Below are positions 9,009 to 17,788 of a stretch of DNA of 64,000 nucleotides, one piece after another (the first letter of the stretch is position 1; each line of letters opens with the position of its first letter). The position numbers and the translations under genes were made by a program. Source of the DNA: JADGGM01 sp027307005 (GTDB lineage Bacteria > Gemmatimonadota > Gemmatimonadetes > Gemmatimonadales > Gemmatimonadaceae); assembly GCA_035455745.1 (NCBI GenBank), contig DATIEP010000090.1, positions 25,929 to 89,928 on the forward strand, read 5' to 3'. Below the pieces are notes generated by a model. The model saw only the letters and a list, made by a program, of their open reading frames with translations. It was not told the origin of the DNA and did no database searches.

Positions 9009-10298
9009 TCACCAGAGCCGGGACACCGCGTAAATGATGAGTCCCGCCAAGCCGCCGACGAGCGTCCCGTTGATACGGATGAACTGGAGGTCGCGGCCGA
9101 TCGCCAGCTCGATTCGGCGCGACGTCGCCTCCGGATCCCAGGCCGCCACCGTGTGCGCGATCAGCTCGCCGACCTCGTGCCGATACTGCTCCACCACCGT
9201 GAGCGTCGCGTCGGTGATGAATCGGTCCAGTTCGCCGAGCATCGCCTCGTTCGAGCGCATGGCCGCGGCGAACGAGACGATGCCGCGCTCGAGCGCGCCC
9301 GGCTCCGCGCCTTCGGCCGGCTCGCGATCCGCATAGCGCACGAGCCCCGTGCGCGCGGTGCGCCAGATCGACGTCGCGATCTCGTCCAACACCGGCGCAC
9401 TGAACAACTCCTCCTTGAACGCTTCGGCCTTCTCGATGACGTCGGGCGAGTTGCGCAGCTTGTCGGTGAACCGCACCAGCGCCTCGTGGAATTTCGCGCG
9501 CAACGGGTGATCCGGAGACTCGCGCACCTCGCGCAGCAGATTCTCGATCGCGCTCACGATCTTGAGGTAGATCCGCTCGTCCACCACCTCTGGCACCCAC
9601 CACGGCGTCTCCTCCGCGACCTTGATGCGGATGATCTCGCGATTTTCGCGCACCGATTGTTCGATCAGTCCGAGCGCGTCATCGAGCAGATCCTGATGCC
9701 GGCTGTCGGTCGTAATGAACGTGAGCACAGATCCCAACACCGGCGCCGCGCGCGTTGCGTGCACGCGCGCCGCCAGGCCCTCGCCAATGAGCCGGCGCGC
9801 TTCGTCGTCCGGCAATGCTTCCGCCGAGCGTGCGAGCCCGAGCGCCACCTGATGCGCGATGAGCCGCGCGTGTGCGGGGTCCGAGAGCCACGTGACGGCG
9901 CGATCGGCGATGCGCATGGACGCGAGGCGCCGCGCCACGACCTCGCGCGCCAGAAAGTTGAATTGGACGAAGTTGCCTAACGTACGGCCGATCCGGTCCT
10001 TGCGTGCGGCGACGATGGCCGTGTGCGGGATCGGAAGGCCCAGGGGATGGCGAAACAGCGCGGTGACGGCGAACCAGTCGGCCAACCCGCCCACCATCGC
10101 GGCTTCGGCGGTCGCGCGGATGAAGCCGAGCCAGGGCAGGCGGCTCTCGTACCAGCGCGTGACGCCGAAGATCGCAGTCGCAAGCACCAGCAGGCCCGTG
10201 GCCCGCCGCTTCATGCGGTCGAGCTGGGCCTGTCGGTCCGCGTCGTCCGGCCGCGCGAGCGGCATCGAAACCGTGGGAGGCGCGATCTGTTCGGTCAC
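9009..10298 (-). CDS. DUF445 (YjiN-like) membrane protein
   Basis: 429 residues. The family hallmark EAAMVGGLADWFAVTALF followed by RHPLGLPIPHTAIV lies near residue 64, with an N-terminal hydrophobic helix and a C-terminal helix (GTLVGGLAGLIIYAVSRLW); the middle is a long helical domain. The biochemical role of DUF445 proteins is not established. The start used is GTG at 10298, which sits inside a perfect inverted repeat (10294-10315); no Shine-Dalgarno is visible. An alternative ATG at 10265 would remove 11 disordered residues. It is followed 44 bases later by the AsnC-like gene. Confidence 0.9.
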   Translation of the reverse strand: MTEQIAPPTVSMPLARPDDADRQAQLDRMKRRATGLLVLATAIFGVTRWYESRLPWLGFIRATAEAAMVGGLADWFAVTALFRHPLGLPIPHTAIVAARKDRIGRTLGNFVQFNFLAREVVARRLASMRIADRAVTWLSDPAHARLIAHQVALGLARSAEALPDDEARRLIGEGLAARVHATRAAPVLGSVLTFITTDSRHQDLLDDALGLIEQSVRENREIIRIKVAEETPWWVPEVVDERIYLKIVSAIENLLREVRESPDHPLRAKFHEALVRFTDKLRNSPDVIEKAEAFKEELFSAPVLDEIATSIWRTARTGLVRYADREPAEGAEPGALERGIVSFAAAMRSNEAMLGELDRFITDATLTVVEQYRHEVGELIAHTVAAWDPEATSRRIELAIGRDLQFIRINGTLVGGLAGLIIYAVSRLW

Positions 10299-10315
10299 TG
10301 ATGGAAATCAGTGAC
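10294..10315 (-). promoter_or_regulatory. Perfect inverted repeat covering the DUF445 start codon
   Basis: On the mRNA strand GTCACTGAT and ATCAGTGAC form a 9-bp stem with a 4-base loop (TTCC). The GTG start codon of the DUF445 gene lies in the 3' arm. A hairpin here could hide the start codon or serve as an operator. A second hairpin (arms TTGCCG/CGGCAA, 10318-10334) lies just upstream and may be the terminator of the gene at 10373-11299. No ligand-binding riboswitch fold is recognisable. Confidence 0.5.
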
Positions 10316-10317
10316 TT

Positions 10318-10334
10318 TTGCCGCGCCGCGGCAA
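10318..10334 (-). terminator. Short GC-rich hairpin downstream of the 10373-11299 gene
   Basis: TTGCCGCGCCGCGGCAA is a perfect palindrome around one central base and folds into a 6-bp stem with a 5-base loop. On the minus strand it lies 39 bases after the stop codon at 10373 and is followed by AAGTC rather than a U-tract, so it is at best a weak intrinsic terminator. A second GC palindrome (14 bp, 10356-10369) lies even closer to that stop. Confidence 0.35.
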
Positions 10335-10372
10335 GCTCGGTTGGCGAGGCGCGCACGCGGCGCGCCGCGGGA

Positions 10373-11299
10373 TCAACGCAGGATATAGCCGGCGGCGAAT
10401 CGAACGGTCGTCACATCCGCGGGCTGCGAGTACACCTGCGCCGAGAGGTCGAAGACGCGCGTCACGTGCGCCGTCACGCCGCCGAATACGACGCCGCGCG
10501 TGAGGTTGATCTCGACGCGGGTCGAATCGGTAAAGCCGGCGCCATCGGTGAAGCCGACCTGAAATCGCGGCTTGAGCCAGTTCACGCCGCCGCCGGCCCA
10601 GAACGCCCAACGCCGGTCCCGCGTGGTGAGCGAGAAGGTGCCTTCTCCGCCAATCATATACGGATGAAACGTGTCCTTCGACGGGTTGGTCCCGAAGCAG
10701 GGCGCGTTCGGGTCATCGGTCTGCAGCCCTTTCCTGGGACAGGTGATCGGGCCCTGCACCTGGCCCACGGTGCCGTGCGCGCGCAGCAGCAGCGTGAGCG
10801 ATCCGCCGCCCACCGACGACACCCGTTGGGCGCGCGACAGCGCGAAGCTGCCGAGGTGCGGCTTGGCATCGTACAACTGGATGGGCGGGACGTAGCTCCC
10901 TTCGAAGATGAATCCCGCCGGCAACCCGATCATGATGCGCGGACGGCCGAAGATCGGCGACAGTCGCGTGTTCTCACCCTTGCTCGTGAAGCAGACGTGG
11001 GTCTGCTCGATCTGGTCGTTAGGCGTGGGCATGGGTTCGACCTCGACCGACACGCGGATCGATCCGGGCGCGAGCGTCATCGGCGCGGCATCGATGCCGA
11101 AGGCGATCGGCGCCGAGTAGAACGCGAGCAGCTTCGCTTCGTTGCTGTTCTCGGGCGGCCGGCACTGCGCCGCCGCCGGAACGGCCGCCATCACGAGGCC
11201 AAGAACGGCGGCAGCGCCGCACATGCGCGCTTTCGCCGGGCAAACGAGCCGCACGGGTCCTGGCGATGACAACTCGTTCGCTCGCGACGGAACAGGCAT
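10373..11299 (-). CDS. Secreted/outer-membrane beta-barrel-like protein, unknown function
   Basis: 308 residues. The ATG at 11299 is preceded at good spacing by GGAGAG, which fixes the start and implies an unusually long n-region before the signal-peptide core (about residues 26-45, ending AAVPAAAQC). The mature part has alternating amphipathic strands with aromatic residues (GTFSLTTRDRRWAFWAGGGV, VVFGGVTAHVTRVFDLSAQV) and ends RFAAGYILR, typical of small outer-membrane barrels. Two internal cysteines (near CPRKG and APCFG) may form a disulfide. A second in-frame ATG at 11224 would give a normal-length signal peptide. No specific family recognised. Confidence 0.75.
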   Translation of the reverse strand: MPVPSRANELSSPGPVRLVCPAKARMCGAAAVLGLVMAAVPAAAQCRPPENSNEAKLLAFYSAPIAFGIDAAPMTLAPGSIRVSVEVEPMPTPNDQIEQTHVCFTSKGENTRLSPIFGRPRIMIGLPAGFIFEGSYVPPIQLYDAKPHLGSFALSRAQRVSSVGGGSLTLLLRAHGTVGQVQGPITCPRKGLQTDDPNAPCFGTNPSKDTFHPYMIGGEGTFSLTTRDRRWAFWAGGGVNWLKPRFQVGFTDGAGFTDSTRVEINLTRGVVFGGVTAHVTRVFDLSAQVYSQPADVTTVRFAAGYILR

Positions 11300-11321
11300 G
11301 CGCTCTCCAGAGGTGAAGGAC

Positions 11322-11425
11322 CTACTGCACGGTGACCGAGCCCGACATCATGGCTGGTCCATGAATCTGCCAGGCGTAGGTGTAGGTTCCAGCCGTCGTG
11401 AACGTGCGCGAGCACCATGCAGCCG
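11322..11425 (-). pseudogene. C-terminal remnant of a cupredoxin-like gene
   Basis: The reverse strand encodes RTFTTAGTYTYAWQIHGPAM followed by MSGSVTVQ and a TAG stop. This resembles the last two strands of plastocyanin-like proteins, e.g. FTFTQAGSFSYHCMFHPP in the gene at 34302-34712. The upstream part is missing: reading further into 11450 the frame turns to unrelated Arg/Pro-rich sequence overlapping the LytR-type gene. The copper-ligand Cys is replaced (YAW instead of YxC). It is probably a decayed fragment left between two intact genes; the upper boundary is approximate. Confidence 0.5.
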
Positions 11426-11449
11426 CAACGCGCCACGGACGCGTTCGCC

Positions 11450-12220
11450 TTACAGACTCTGCCGCAGGAATCGCTGTACTTGCGGGCGGTGACTCCGCCC
11501 CGATGTCAGGCGCGTGCCGTCGCCGAGGATCAGCACGAAGTCGCCGCCGAACCACGGTTGGGCTTCAACCACGCGGCTCACGTTCACCAGCGTGGACCGG
11601 TGGATGCGCAGGAATCCCGTCGCCAGCCGGCGCTCGAGGTTCGTGAGGGTGCCGCGCACGACGTGGACGCGGCTGCCCAGATGGAGCCGCACGTGGTTGT
11701 CCATCGCCTCGACCCAGTCGATGTCCGCAATGTTGAGGAAGACGATGCGGCCGTCGACGCGGATGGCCAGGCGCTCCGGGTCCGACCCTTCTCCGTTAGG
11801 CGGGCCCACCGTGTCGGTGAGCCGGATGCCGGCGTCGTCGCGCTGCACGGGCGCCTGGATCGATTTCACGCGCGTCAGCGCCGCCTGGAGCTGCTCCGGC
11901 TGCACGGGCTTGAGCAGATAGCCGACGGCGAACACGCCGAACGCATCGAGCGCGTACGCGTCGTGCGCGGTCACGAAGATCACCGCGGGCATCGACGCCG
12001 GTCCGATCTCCCGAACCACATCGAGCCCGCTGAGCTCCGGCATCTGGATGTCCAACAACACCAGCGAGGGTTCGAGCTCGCGCACCATGTTCACCGCGTC
12101 ACGGCCGTTGCCGCATTCGCCCGTGATGTGCACGTCGGGGTGCGCCGAGAGCAGCTCGCGGAGGTGCGTCCGCGCCAGCGGCTCGTCGTCGACGATCAGG
12201 GTGTCGAGACGCATCGTCAT
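11450..12220 (-). CDS. LytTR-family response regulator (LytR/AlgR type)
   Basis: 256 residues: an N-terminal receiver domain with the acidic pair in LIVDDEPLAR, the phospho-acceptor Asp in LVLLDIQMPELSG and the conserved Lys in GYLLKPVQPEQ; then a C-terminal LytTR DNA-binding domain (about 155-255) with VDWVEAMDNHVRLHL-like and FLRIHRSTLVNVSRV motifs. The ATG at 12220 overlaps the stop of the upstream sensor kinase (ATGA), so the two are translationally coupled partners. LytTR proteins usually bind a pair of direct repeats upstream of cell-envelope or transport genes; the target here is unknown. Confidence 0.93.
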   Translation of the reverse strand: MTMRLDTLIVDDEPLARTHLRELLSAHPDVHITGECGNGRDAVNMVRELEPSLVLLDIQMPELSGLDVVREIGPASMPAVIFVTAHDAYALDAFGVFAVGYLLKPVQPEQLQAALTRVKSIQAPVQRDDAGIRLTDTVGPPNGEGSDPERLAIRVDGRIVFLNIADIDWVEAMDNHVRLHLGSRVHVVRGTLTNLERRLATGFLRIHRSTLVNVSRVVEAQPWFGGDFVLILGDGTRLTSGRSHRPQVQRFLRQSL

Positions 12221-13539
12221 GCTACAACCTCCAGAATGGCCGGTGATGTGGACTCCGCGGCATCGCGGAACGGAATTTCGATGTGGACCTCGAAACCGCC
12301 TTCGGGTCGTGCGCCTGCCTCGAACCGGTGCGCGTCGCCGTACAGGTGGCGGAGACGCGCCCGCGTATTGCCTAACCCAACGCCGCCACCCGACGAGCTG
12401 GCCGCGCCGTCCCCGCCCCGCCACGCCCGCGCCGCCGCGCCCGCGCCGATGCCATCGTCCGTCACCGTCAGCAGCACGGTGTCCTCCTCCCGCTCGATCA
12501 GCACGCGCACCGACCCGCCCGACGCGCGCGGCGCGATGCCATGATGAATCGAGTTCTCGACCAGCGGCTGGAGGAGGAAGCTCGGGACTAACGCTCGACG
12601 CGCGCGCGGATCGACCGACATCTCGACGCGCAGCCGGTCGGAAAACCGGAACTGCTGGATCTCGACGTACCGCCGGAGCAGCTCCAGCTCCCGCTCCAGC
12701 GACACTTCCTGCTGCGCGGCGCCGCGCAGCGAGAAGCGCAGCAGCTCGCTCAGGCCGGCCACCACGCGCTCGGCCGCGCGCGCGTCCGAGCGCAGCAGCG
12801 CCGTGATCGTGTTGAGCGTGTTGAAGAGAAAGTGCGGGTGCAGCTGCAGCTCGAGGCTCCGCAGCTGCGCGCGAGCGAGCGCGCTCTCCAGCTGCTCGCC
12901 GTGACGCGTCTGCTCGTGATAGCTGCGCAGCAGCCGCGCCTGCCACGCGGTGGCGTACACGGCGACGCACCCGGACACCGCGAGCAGCAGCACCTTGGCG
13001 CATTCGTCTAACGGAGACATCCCGACGCCGACCGCCGCCTCCACGGGACTGGACACGATGCGCGTCCCGCCCGAGAGCAACAAGCCTAACGCAAGCGCCG
13101 TGTACTCGCCCACCGCCAGGGCGGCGGTCGTCGCCGCCAGCCGCGTCGATGAGGTGATGGGCCGCGAGGCGAGCACGGCGAAGTACGCGAGAAACATGGG
13201 CGAGCGGAGGCCAAGCTCCACCCGCCCCGCGAGTGCGTATCCGCCCATGAGCAGCGTGATCCACGTGACGTCGATCAACGGATTGGCCACCGTGAGCCAG
13301 CGCGGCAGCTGCGGACGTCCCCGGAACGCGATCCATTGCCCGACCGTCCAGGCGAGAATCGGCGCCAGCAGCAGCAGGTTGACCCGATTCACCGCCGCCG
13401 GCAGCGACGATGCGTAGAACGCTCCCGTCGCCGCGAGCAGCATGAGCACCACCGCCCGCATGCCGTTGAGCAGCCGCTCGGCCTCCGAACGGTGTTGGTC
13501 GAGCAGCGGCTGAATGCTGGAGTCGTCTTTGGCGGACAT
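12217..13539 (-). CDS. LytS/YehU-type sensor histidine kinase
   Basis: 440 residues from the ATG at 13539 (MSAKDDSS). Five to six membrane helices fill about residues 25-215, followed by a short coiled coil and the His_kinase (PF06580) region with LELQLHPHFLFNTLNTI, where the first His of HFLFN is the phospho-acceptor. The HATPase has VPSFLLQPLVENSIHHG and the G-boxes TDDGIGAG and GVGLGNTRARL. It ends with a 4-base overlap onto the LytTR regulator, its cognate partner. An open frame extends upstream to 13683 but that part looks like non-coding 5' sequence. Confidence 0.92.
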   Translation of the reverse strand: MSAKDDSSIQPLLDQHRSEAERLLNGMRAVVLMLLAATGAFYASSLPAAVNRVNLLLLAPILAWTVGQWIAFRGRPQLPRWLTVANPLIDVTWITLLMGGYALAGRVELGLRSPMFLAYFAVLASRPITSSTRLAATTAALAVGEYTALALGLLLSGGTRIVSSPVEAAVGVGMSPLDECAKVLLLAVSGCVAVYATAWQARLLRSYHEQTRHGEQLESALARAQLRSLELQLHPHFLFNTLNTITALLRSDARAAERVVAGLSELLRFSLRGAAQQEVSLERELELLRRYVEIQQFRFSDRLRVEMSVDPRARRALVPSFLLQPLVENSIHHGIAPRASGGSVRVLIEREEDTVLLTVTDDGIGAGAAARAWRGGDGAASSSGGGVGLGNTRARLRHLYGDAHRFEAGARPEGGFEVHIEIPFRDAAESTSPAILEVVA

Positions 13540-13689
13540 GCTCTGTTGGGCTACCAATGCCGGGCGAGGTCGCGATGCACGAAAAGAATCCGGCGTTGGG
13601 GTGAATGGTTCGCCGAGTCCGGCGCGCGCGACGCGGCTCGTGCGAATGTACGGTGGCGAGTGGCAGACGACACTGTTCGCCACCCTGCG

Positions 13690-16600
13690 CTAATCAGGCT
13701 TCGTCAGGCCGGGGTTGTCGGTTGTCCCGCCTTCCAGCAGATCGACGCGGACGGTCGTGCCGCGATGTTGATCGCTTACGATTTCGATCTCTCCGCCCCA
13801 GCTCTCGACCAACTGCCGGCTGATGGCGAGACCCAGGCCGCTGCCGGACGTGCGGGTCGAAAAGTGGGGCTCGAAAATACGCGGTAACACCGCCGCGGGG
13901 ATCCCTTGTCCGTTGTCTGCGACCTGGATCACGACGCGTCCGTCGTTGCGAATGAGGCGCACGAGAACGCGGGTTGCCGCGGCGAGCCGCGCGTTCTCGA
14001 GCACGTTGAGCAGCACTTCGCGCAATTCGTCGGTGCGGGCCTTGGCGAGCACGGGTTCATCGGCGCCGTCGAGGCGCCATTCCACGGGGCCGCCGCCAGC
14101 GCCGCCCATGCGCTCGAGCTCGAGCACGTCGCGGGTGACGGCCGCCACGTCCACGGACTCGGGCGGCTGTCGCTCGGCCGGCGCGGTGCCGTACCGGCTG
14201 AACGCGCGGGCAATTTCGTCGAGGCGGTCGATCTCGGACAGGATGCGGCTGGCGTTCTGGTCGAGGATGCGATCGAAGTCGCCGCGCGCGTCGGCGTAGG
14301 CGCGCTTGAGGTGCTGGACGCCTAACCGGATGGGCGTCAAGGGGTTCTTGATTTCGTGCGCTACCTGGCGCGCCATTTCGCCCCAGGCGAGCACGCGCTG
14401 GGCGCGGGCGAGGTCGGTGACGTCGTCGAGGGTGAGCACGACGCCGCCGCCGCCCGTTAGGCGTGTGAGACGCGCCTGGAGCTGCCGGCCGCCCACCCCC
14501 AATTCGAACTCCTCCTCGTCCACGCTGCGCGCGTGAAACGCGCGCAGCCGCTCCGCGATCTCGGGCGCTGCTTGGTCGAGCGTTGCCCCTGCGGGCAACG
14601 CTCGCCCGAGCAGCGCCTCGGCGCGGGGATTCGAGAGCAGCACGGCGCCCGGCGCGGTGAACGCGACCACGCCGCTCGCCACGTTGCGCAGCACCTGCGA
14701 CGTGCGCCGTTGGGCCGACTCGAGCGCGGCGCGGCTCGCCCCCAGGTCCGCGGCCATGCGGCGGAACGCGCTGAACACCGGCTCGAACTCTTCCGGCGGC
14801 GCGCTGGAGAGCGGCGGCTCGGTTTCCTCGGCCGCAATCGCGAGGGCCGCCGCGCGCAACTGACCGATCGGCTTGGCCAGCGACCGCGAGGCGACGCGGC
14901 TCAACAGCAGCGCCGCGATCGCGCCCAGCACCGTGGCGAACATCACCAGGACGCCGAGGTCGCGGCGGCGCTGGTCGAGTACTTCTTCGCTGCCGCGGGC
15001 CGGCGCGGCGATGACTAACGGAGCCCCGGGCCCGCTCTCCACGGTGAGGTAGCCGAAGAGCGCGCGCGAGCTGCCGACGCGCATCGGGCGGGCCACGTAC
15101 ACCTCCCGTCCGTCGCGCAGGTCGGCGTACACCTCGGACGGCATGAACCGTCCGGTGGGTGCGAGCGCATCGAGCATCGGCTCGCTCGCCTCGCGCAGTT
15201 GGCCGTCGGTGTAGGTCAGGAGCGGCGTGTCGAGGCGGCCTCCGGCCGTGGCCAACGACTGCGGGTCGGCGCCGCCCGCATACGAGTGGAGCGTGGCCCG
15301 CACGAGGAGCTCGCGCGCCTGCTGATCCTCGAGCTGCAGGCGCTGGTAGCTCCAGAACGCGAAGGCGAGCGCCGGCAGCACGAAGAACGCGAACAGGCCG
15401 ACGGTGAGTCGGGCGCGGTAGCTGCGGCGCCACCGCCGCGCGCGGCCGCGCAGCAGCCGCCACAGCGCCCGCTCGGGGAACACGCTGGCCAGCCACAGCA
15501 CCGAGAGCAGGATGAGATCGACGAACACGATCAGCGTCCCGCCCTGCACGAGAATCGCCTGCGAGCGGAGATCGATCTCGATGTGGGCGCGCATCTCGCC
15601 CGAGCCCGTCTCGACGAGGTGGTCGCCGTGGAGCTCGTCGCCCGAGCGATACCATCGCGTGTGTCCCGCCCTGAGGCCCAACGCGGGATCCGCATCGACG
15701 AGTGCGACGGTGTACGGCGGCTGGCCGCGCTCGCGCTCTTCGATGCCGAGCAGCGCGTGAAACGGATCTTCGGGAATGAGCCGCGTGCGCGGCGCGACGA
15801 TCACCGCCGTGACCGCGTTGCTCGGATGCGGCACCGCGAGCACCGCGTACATGCCGGGCATGCCTAACACGGTATGGAGCACCGTCGTGCAGGTGATGCG
15901 CGCTTCGTCCACGGCGGCGCGCACGCCGGAGTCCGGCGGCATCACCGGGTCGAGGCGGACGGCGGCCTGCAGGCTGTCGTCGGCCGTCCAGTTCTGCATG
16001 GCCGACGGATATCCGGAGCCCAGGAGGTCCGACTGCATGTAGGCGCGCACGAGGTCGGCCTGGGTGCGGGGTTCCGGCGCATCGGCGAGCGCGTCGCCGA
16101 ACCGGCGCAGCGCCGCGGTGACGTCGGTCTGCACCACATCGAGCGACGATACGTCGCGGTTCGCCAACGCGATGCGTCCGCGCACGCCGGCGTTCCAGGT
16201 GAGCGCCGTTGCGCCTAACGCAGCCACGGCGCCGGCGGCGAGCACCAGCCGCCGGTGCGGCCGCGAGAGCACGAGGCATACGACGGCGAAGATCCACACC
16301 GCGAGGTACCACCCCGGCCAGACGCCCGGCGATTCGAGCGCACCGGGTGCGAGCAACGCCGCGACCGCCGCGACGAGCGGGGCGACCACCGGCGGCACGC
16401 CGAAGGTGCGGCCGCGGATGCGGATGGCCCCCCCGGTGCCCGCGATGGCGATGAGCAGCGTCGCCGTGACGAGAAAGAGTGACACTTCCCACGCCAGCCA
16501 GACGGCGCCGCTCACGCCGCCGGGCGGCGGGGCGACGCCGTCCGCGAGGGCGCGCAGCAGCAGGGGGCCGAGCGCGGCAACCGCGACCAACACGATGAGC

Positions 16601-17772
16601 CGGGCCCGTCGCGGCACGGCCAGGGCGCGTCCGTGCCGGCGCTGCAGGAGCAGCAAGGCGAGGAGCACCGCTGCCGCGGCGATGCCTAACGCGCCGACGG
16701 TGCCCGTGAGCGGGCCGCCGAGGGGCGCGTAATACACGGTCGGATCGAACAGCGTGGAGTCGCTGGACAGCGCGCTGAGCGGCGCCAGCGCCACGGCGAT
16801 GAGCCACACGCCTAACGGAACGAGGCGCCACCCGAACGTCCGCTCCTCGCGCCACACCGCAGCCAGAAAACAGAGGAGCGCCAGCGCGAGCGTCACCGTG
16901 CCGCTCGTCCGTGCGCCTTCCAGCGCCACCAGCCGCGCCTCTTCGCGTTCCGGCGGCACCGCCCGCGCCGCGAGCAACGTGTCCTGCGCCGGCGCGAACA
17001 CGAGCGTGCCCGCGTTCCGTTGGGCATTGCCCGTGTCCATCGCGGCGCGGGCGCGGGCGTCCACCTCCACCACGAATCCGTCCAGGCCCACGCGGCTCGC
17101 CACGCGATCGGCGAGCGCGGACACCAGACTGTCGCCCGGCGACTCGGCGTGGATGACGGCGCTCGCCACCGCGCGCGTCTCCCCGCGCGCAGCGGCCGCG
17201 TACACCGTCACGTAGAAGGGCGACTGCACGACGCCCACCGGCGCGACCAACGTGTCCGTGGACACGACGTTGGTCCCCGCCCACGCCGCCGGCCGGCCGC
17301 GCCGATAGAGCACCACGCCTAACCCGGGCCGGTGATGGACGTCCTGCCGCAGCGCGGCGAACGCGTCCGCCCCGCTCGCCGGCGCCCCGAGCGCGTCGAT
17401 CGCCGTCGCGCGAATCTGGCGCGTCACCGCGTCCAACTCGTGCGACAGCTCGAGCGTGCCGTGCCGCACGATCGACATCCGGTACATTGACCAGTCGTCG
17501 TCGATCCGTCCCAGCTGCCGCTGCGTGCGGATCGCGAGCGCGCAGAACACCACCGCCGCCGTCACCGCCGCGTACGCCCAACCGCGCGACCGTCGCGGCA
17601 GCCCCAGCGCAATCAGAATCGCCACCCCCGTGGCGGCGACGCTGGCGAACAAGTAGCGTATGCCGGGATTGCGGAGCCACGACGCGTCCGCGACGAGTGC
17701 GACGCCCGCACTGAGCGTCCACACGTGCGCGGCAGCACTCCGGATCGCCGGCCATCGCGTCACCGGCTTCAC
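13690..17772 (-). CDS. Very large NtrY-like multi-pass sensor histidine kinase
   Basis: About 1360 residues, far longer than typical NtrY (about 750). Two N-terminal helices, an extracytoplasmic region (about 80-280), a block of about eight hydrophobic helices (about 285-545), a second extracytoplasmic region (about 550-755), two more helices, a third sensor region (about 830-930), a helix, HAMP (SLAKPIGQLRAAALAIAAEE), PAS, HisKA with MARQVAHEIKNPLTPIRLG, and a complete HATPase (NVLENARLAAA, DNGQGIP, GSGLGLAISRQL). The NPLTPIRL form of the H-box is typical of NtrY. GTG at 17772 is chosen because an AAAGG lies 9-13 bases upstream and it clears the divergent gene at 17789; the frame stays open to 17835. 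No response regulator is adjacent. Confidence 0.88.
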   Translation of the reverse strand: MKPVTRWPAIRSAAAHVWTLSAGVALVADASWLRNPGIRYLFASVAATGVAILIALGLPRRSRGWAYAAVTAAVVFCALAIRTQRQLGRIDDDWSMYRMSIVRHGTLELSHELDAVTRQIRATAIDALGAPASGADAFAALRQDVHHRPGLGVVLYRRGRPAAWAGTNVVSTDTLVAPVGVVQSPFYVTVYAAAARGETRAVASAVIHAESPGDSLVSALADRVASRVGLDGFVVEVDARARAAMDTGNAQRNAGTLVFAPAQDTLLAARAVPPEREEARLVALEGARTSGTVTLALALLCFLAAVWREERTFGWRLVPLGVWLIAVALAPLSALSSDSTLFDPTVYYAPLGGPLTGTVGALGIAAAAVLLALLLLQRRHGRALAVPRRARLIVLVAVAALGPLLLRALADGVAPPPGGVSGAVWLAWEVSLFLVTATLLIAIAGTGGAIRIRGRTFGVPPVVAPLVAAVAALLAPGALESPGVWPGWYLAVWIFAVVCLVLSRPHRRLVLAAGAVAALGATALTWNAGVRGRIALANRDVSSLDVVQTDVTAALRRFGDALADAPEPRTQADLVRAYMQSDLLGSGYPSAMQNWTADDSLQAAVRLDPVMPPDSGVRAAVDEARITCTTVLHTVLGMPGMYAVLAVPHPSNAVTAVIVAPRTRLIPEDPFHALLGIEERERGQPPYTVALVDADPALGLRAGHTRWYRSGDELHGDHLVETGSGEMRAHIEIDLRSQAILVQGGTLIVFVDLILLSVLWLASVFPERALWRLLRGRARRWRRSYRARLTVGLFAFFVLPALAFAFWSYQRLQLEDQQARELLVRATLHSYAGGADPQSLATAGGRLDTPLLTYTDGQLREASEPMLDALAPTGRFMPSEVYADLRDGREVYVARPMRVGSSRALFGYLTVESGPGAPLVIAAPARGSEEVLDQRRRDLGVLVMFATVLGAIAALLLSRVASRSLAKPIGQLRAAALAIAAEETEPPLSSAPPEEFEPVFSAFRRMAADLGASRAALESAQRRTSQVLRNVASGVVAFTAPGAVLLSNPRAEALLGRALPAGATLDQAAPEIAERLRAFHARSVDEEEFELGVGGRQLQARLTRLTGGGGVVLTLDDVTDLARAQRVLAWGEMARQVAHEIKNPLTPIRLGVQHLKRAYADARGDFDRILDQNASRILSEIDRLDEIARAFSRYGTAPAERQPPESVDVAAVTRDVLELERMGGAGGGPVEWRLDGADEPVLAKARTDELREVLLNVLENARLAAATRVLVRLIRNDGRVVIQVADNGQGIPAAVLPRIFEPHFSTRTSGSGLGLAISRQLVESWGGEIEIVSDQHRGTTVRVDLLEGGTTDNPGLTKPD

Positions 17773-17788
17773 TTCACCGCCTTTCGCA

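Noticed and set aside
10356..10369. Perfect 14-base palindrome CGCGGCGCGCCGCG
   Set aside because: Composed only of G and C in very GC-rich sequence; likely chance or a weak hairpin, without other support.
14057..17755. A 1232-residue open frame overlapping the NtrY-like kinase
   Set aside because: It is a shadow in another frame on the same strand, with Arg/Ala/Gly-dominated composition and no domain motifs, as expected at high GC.
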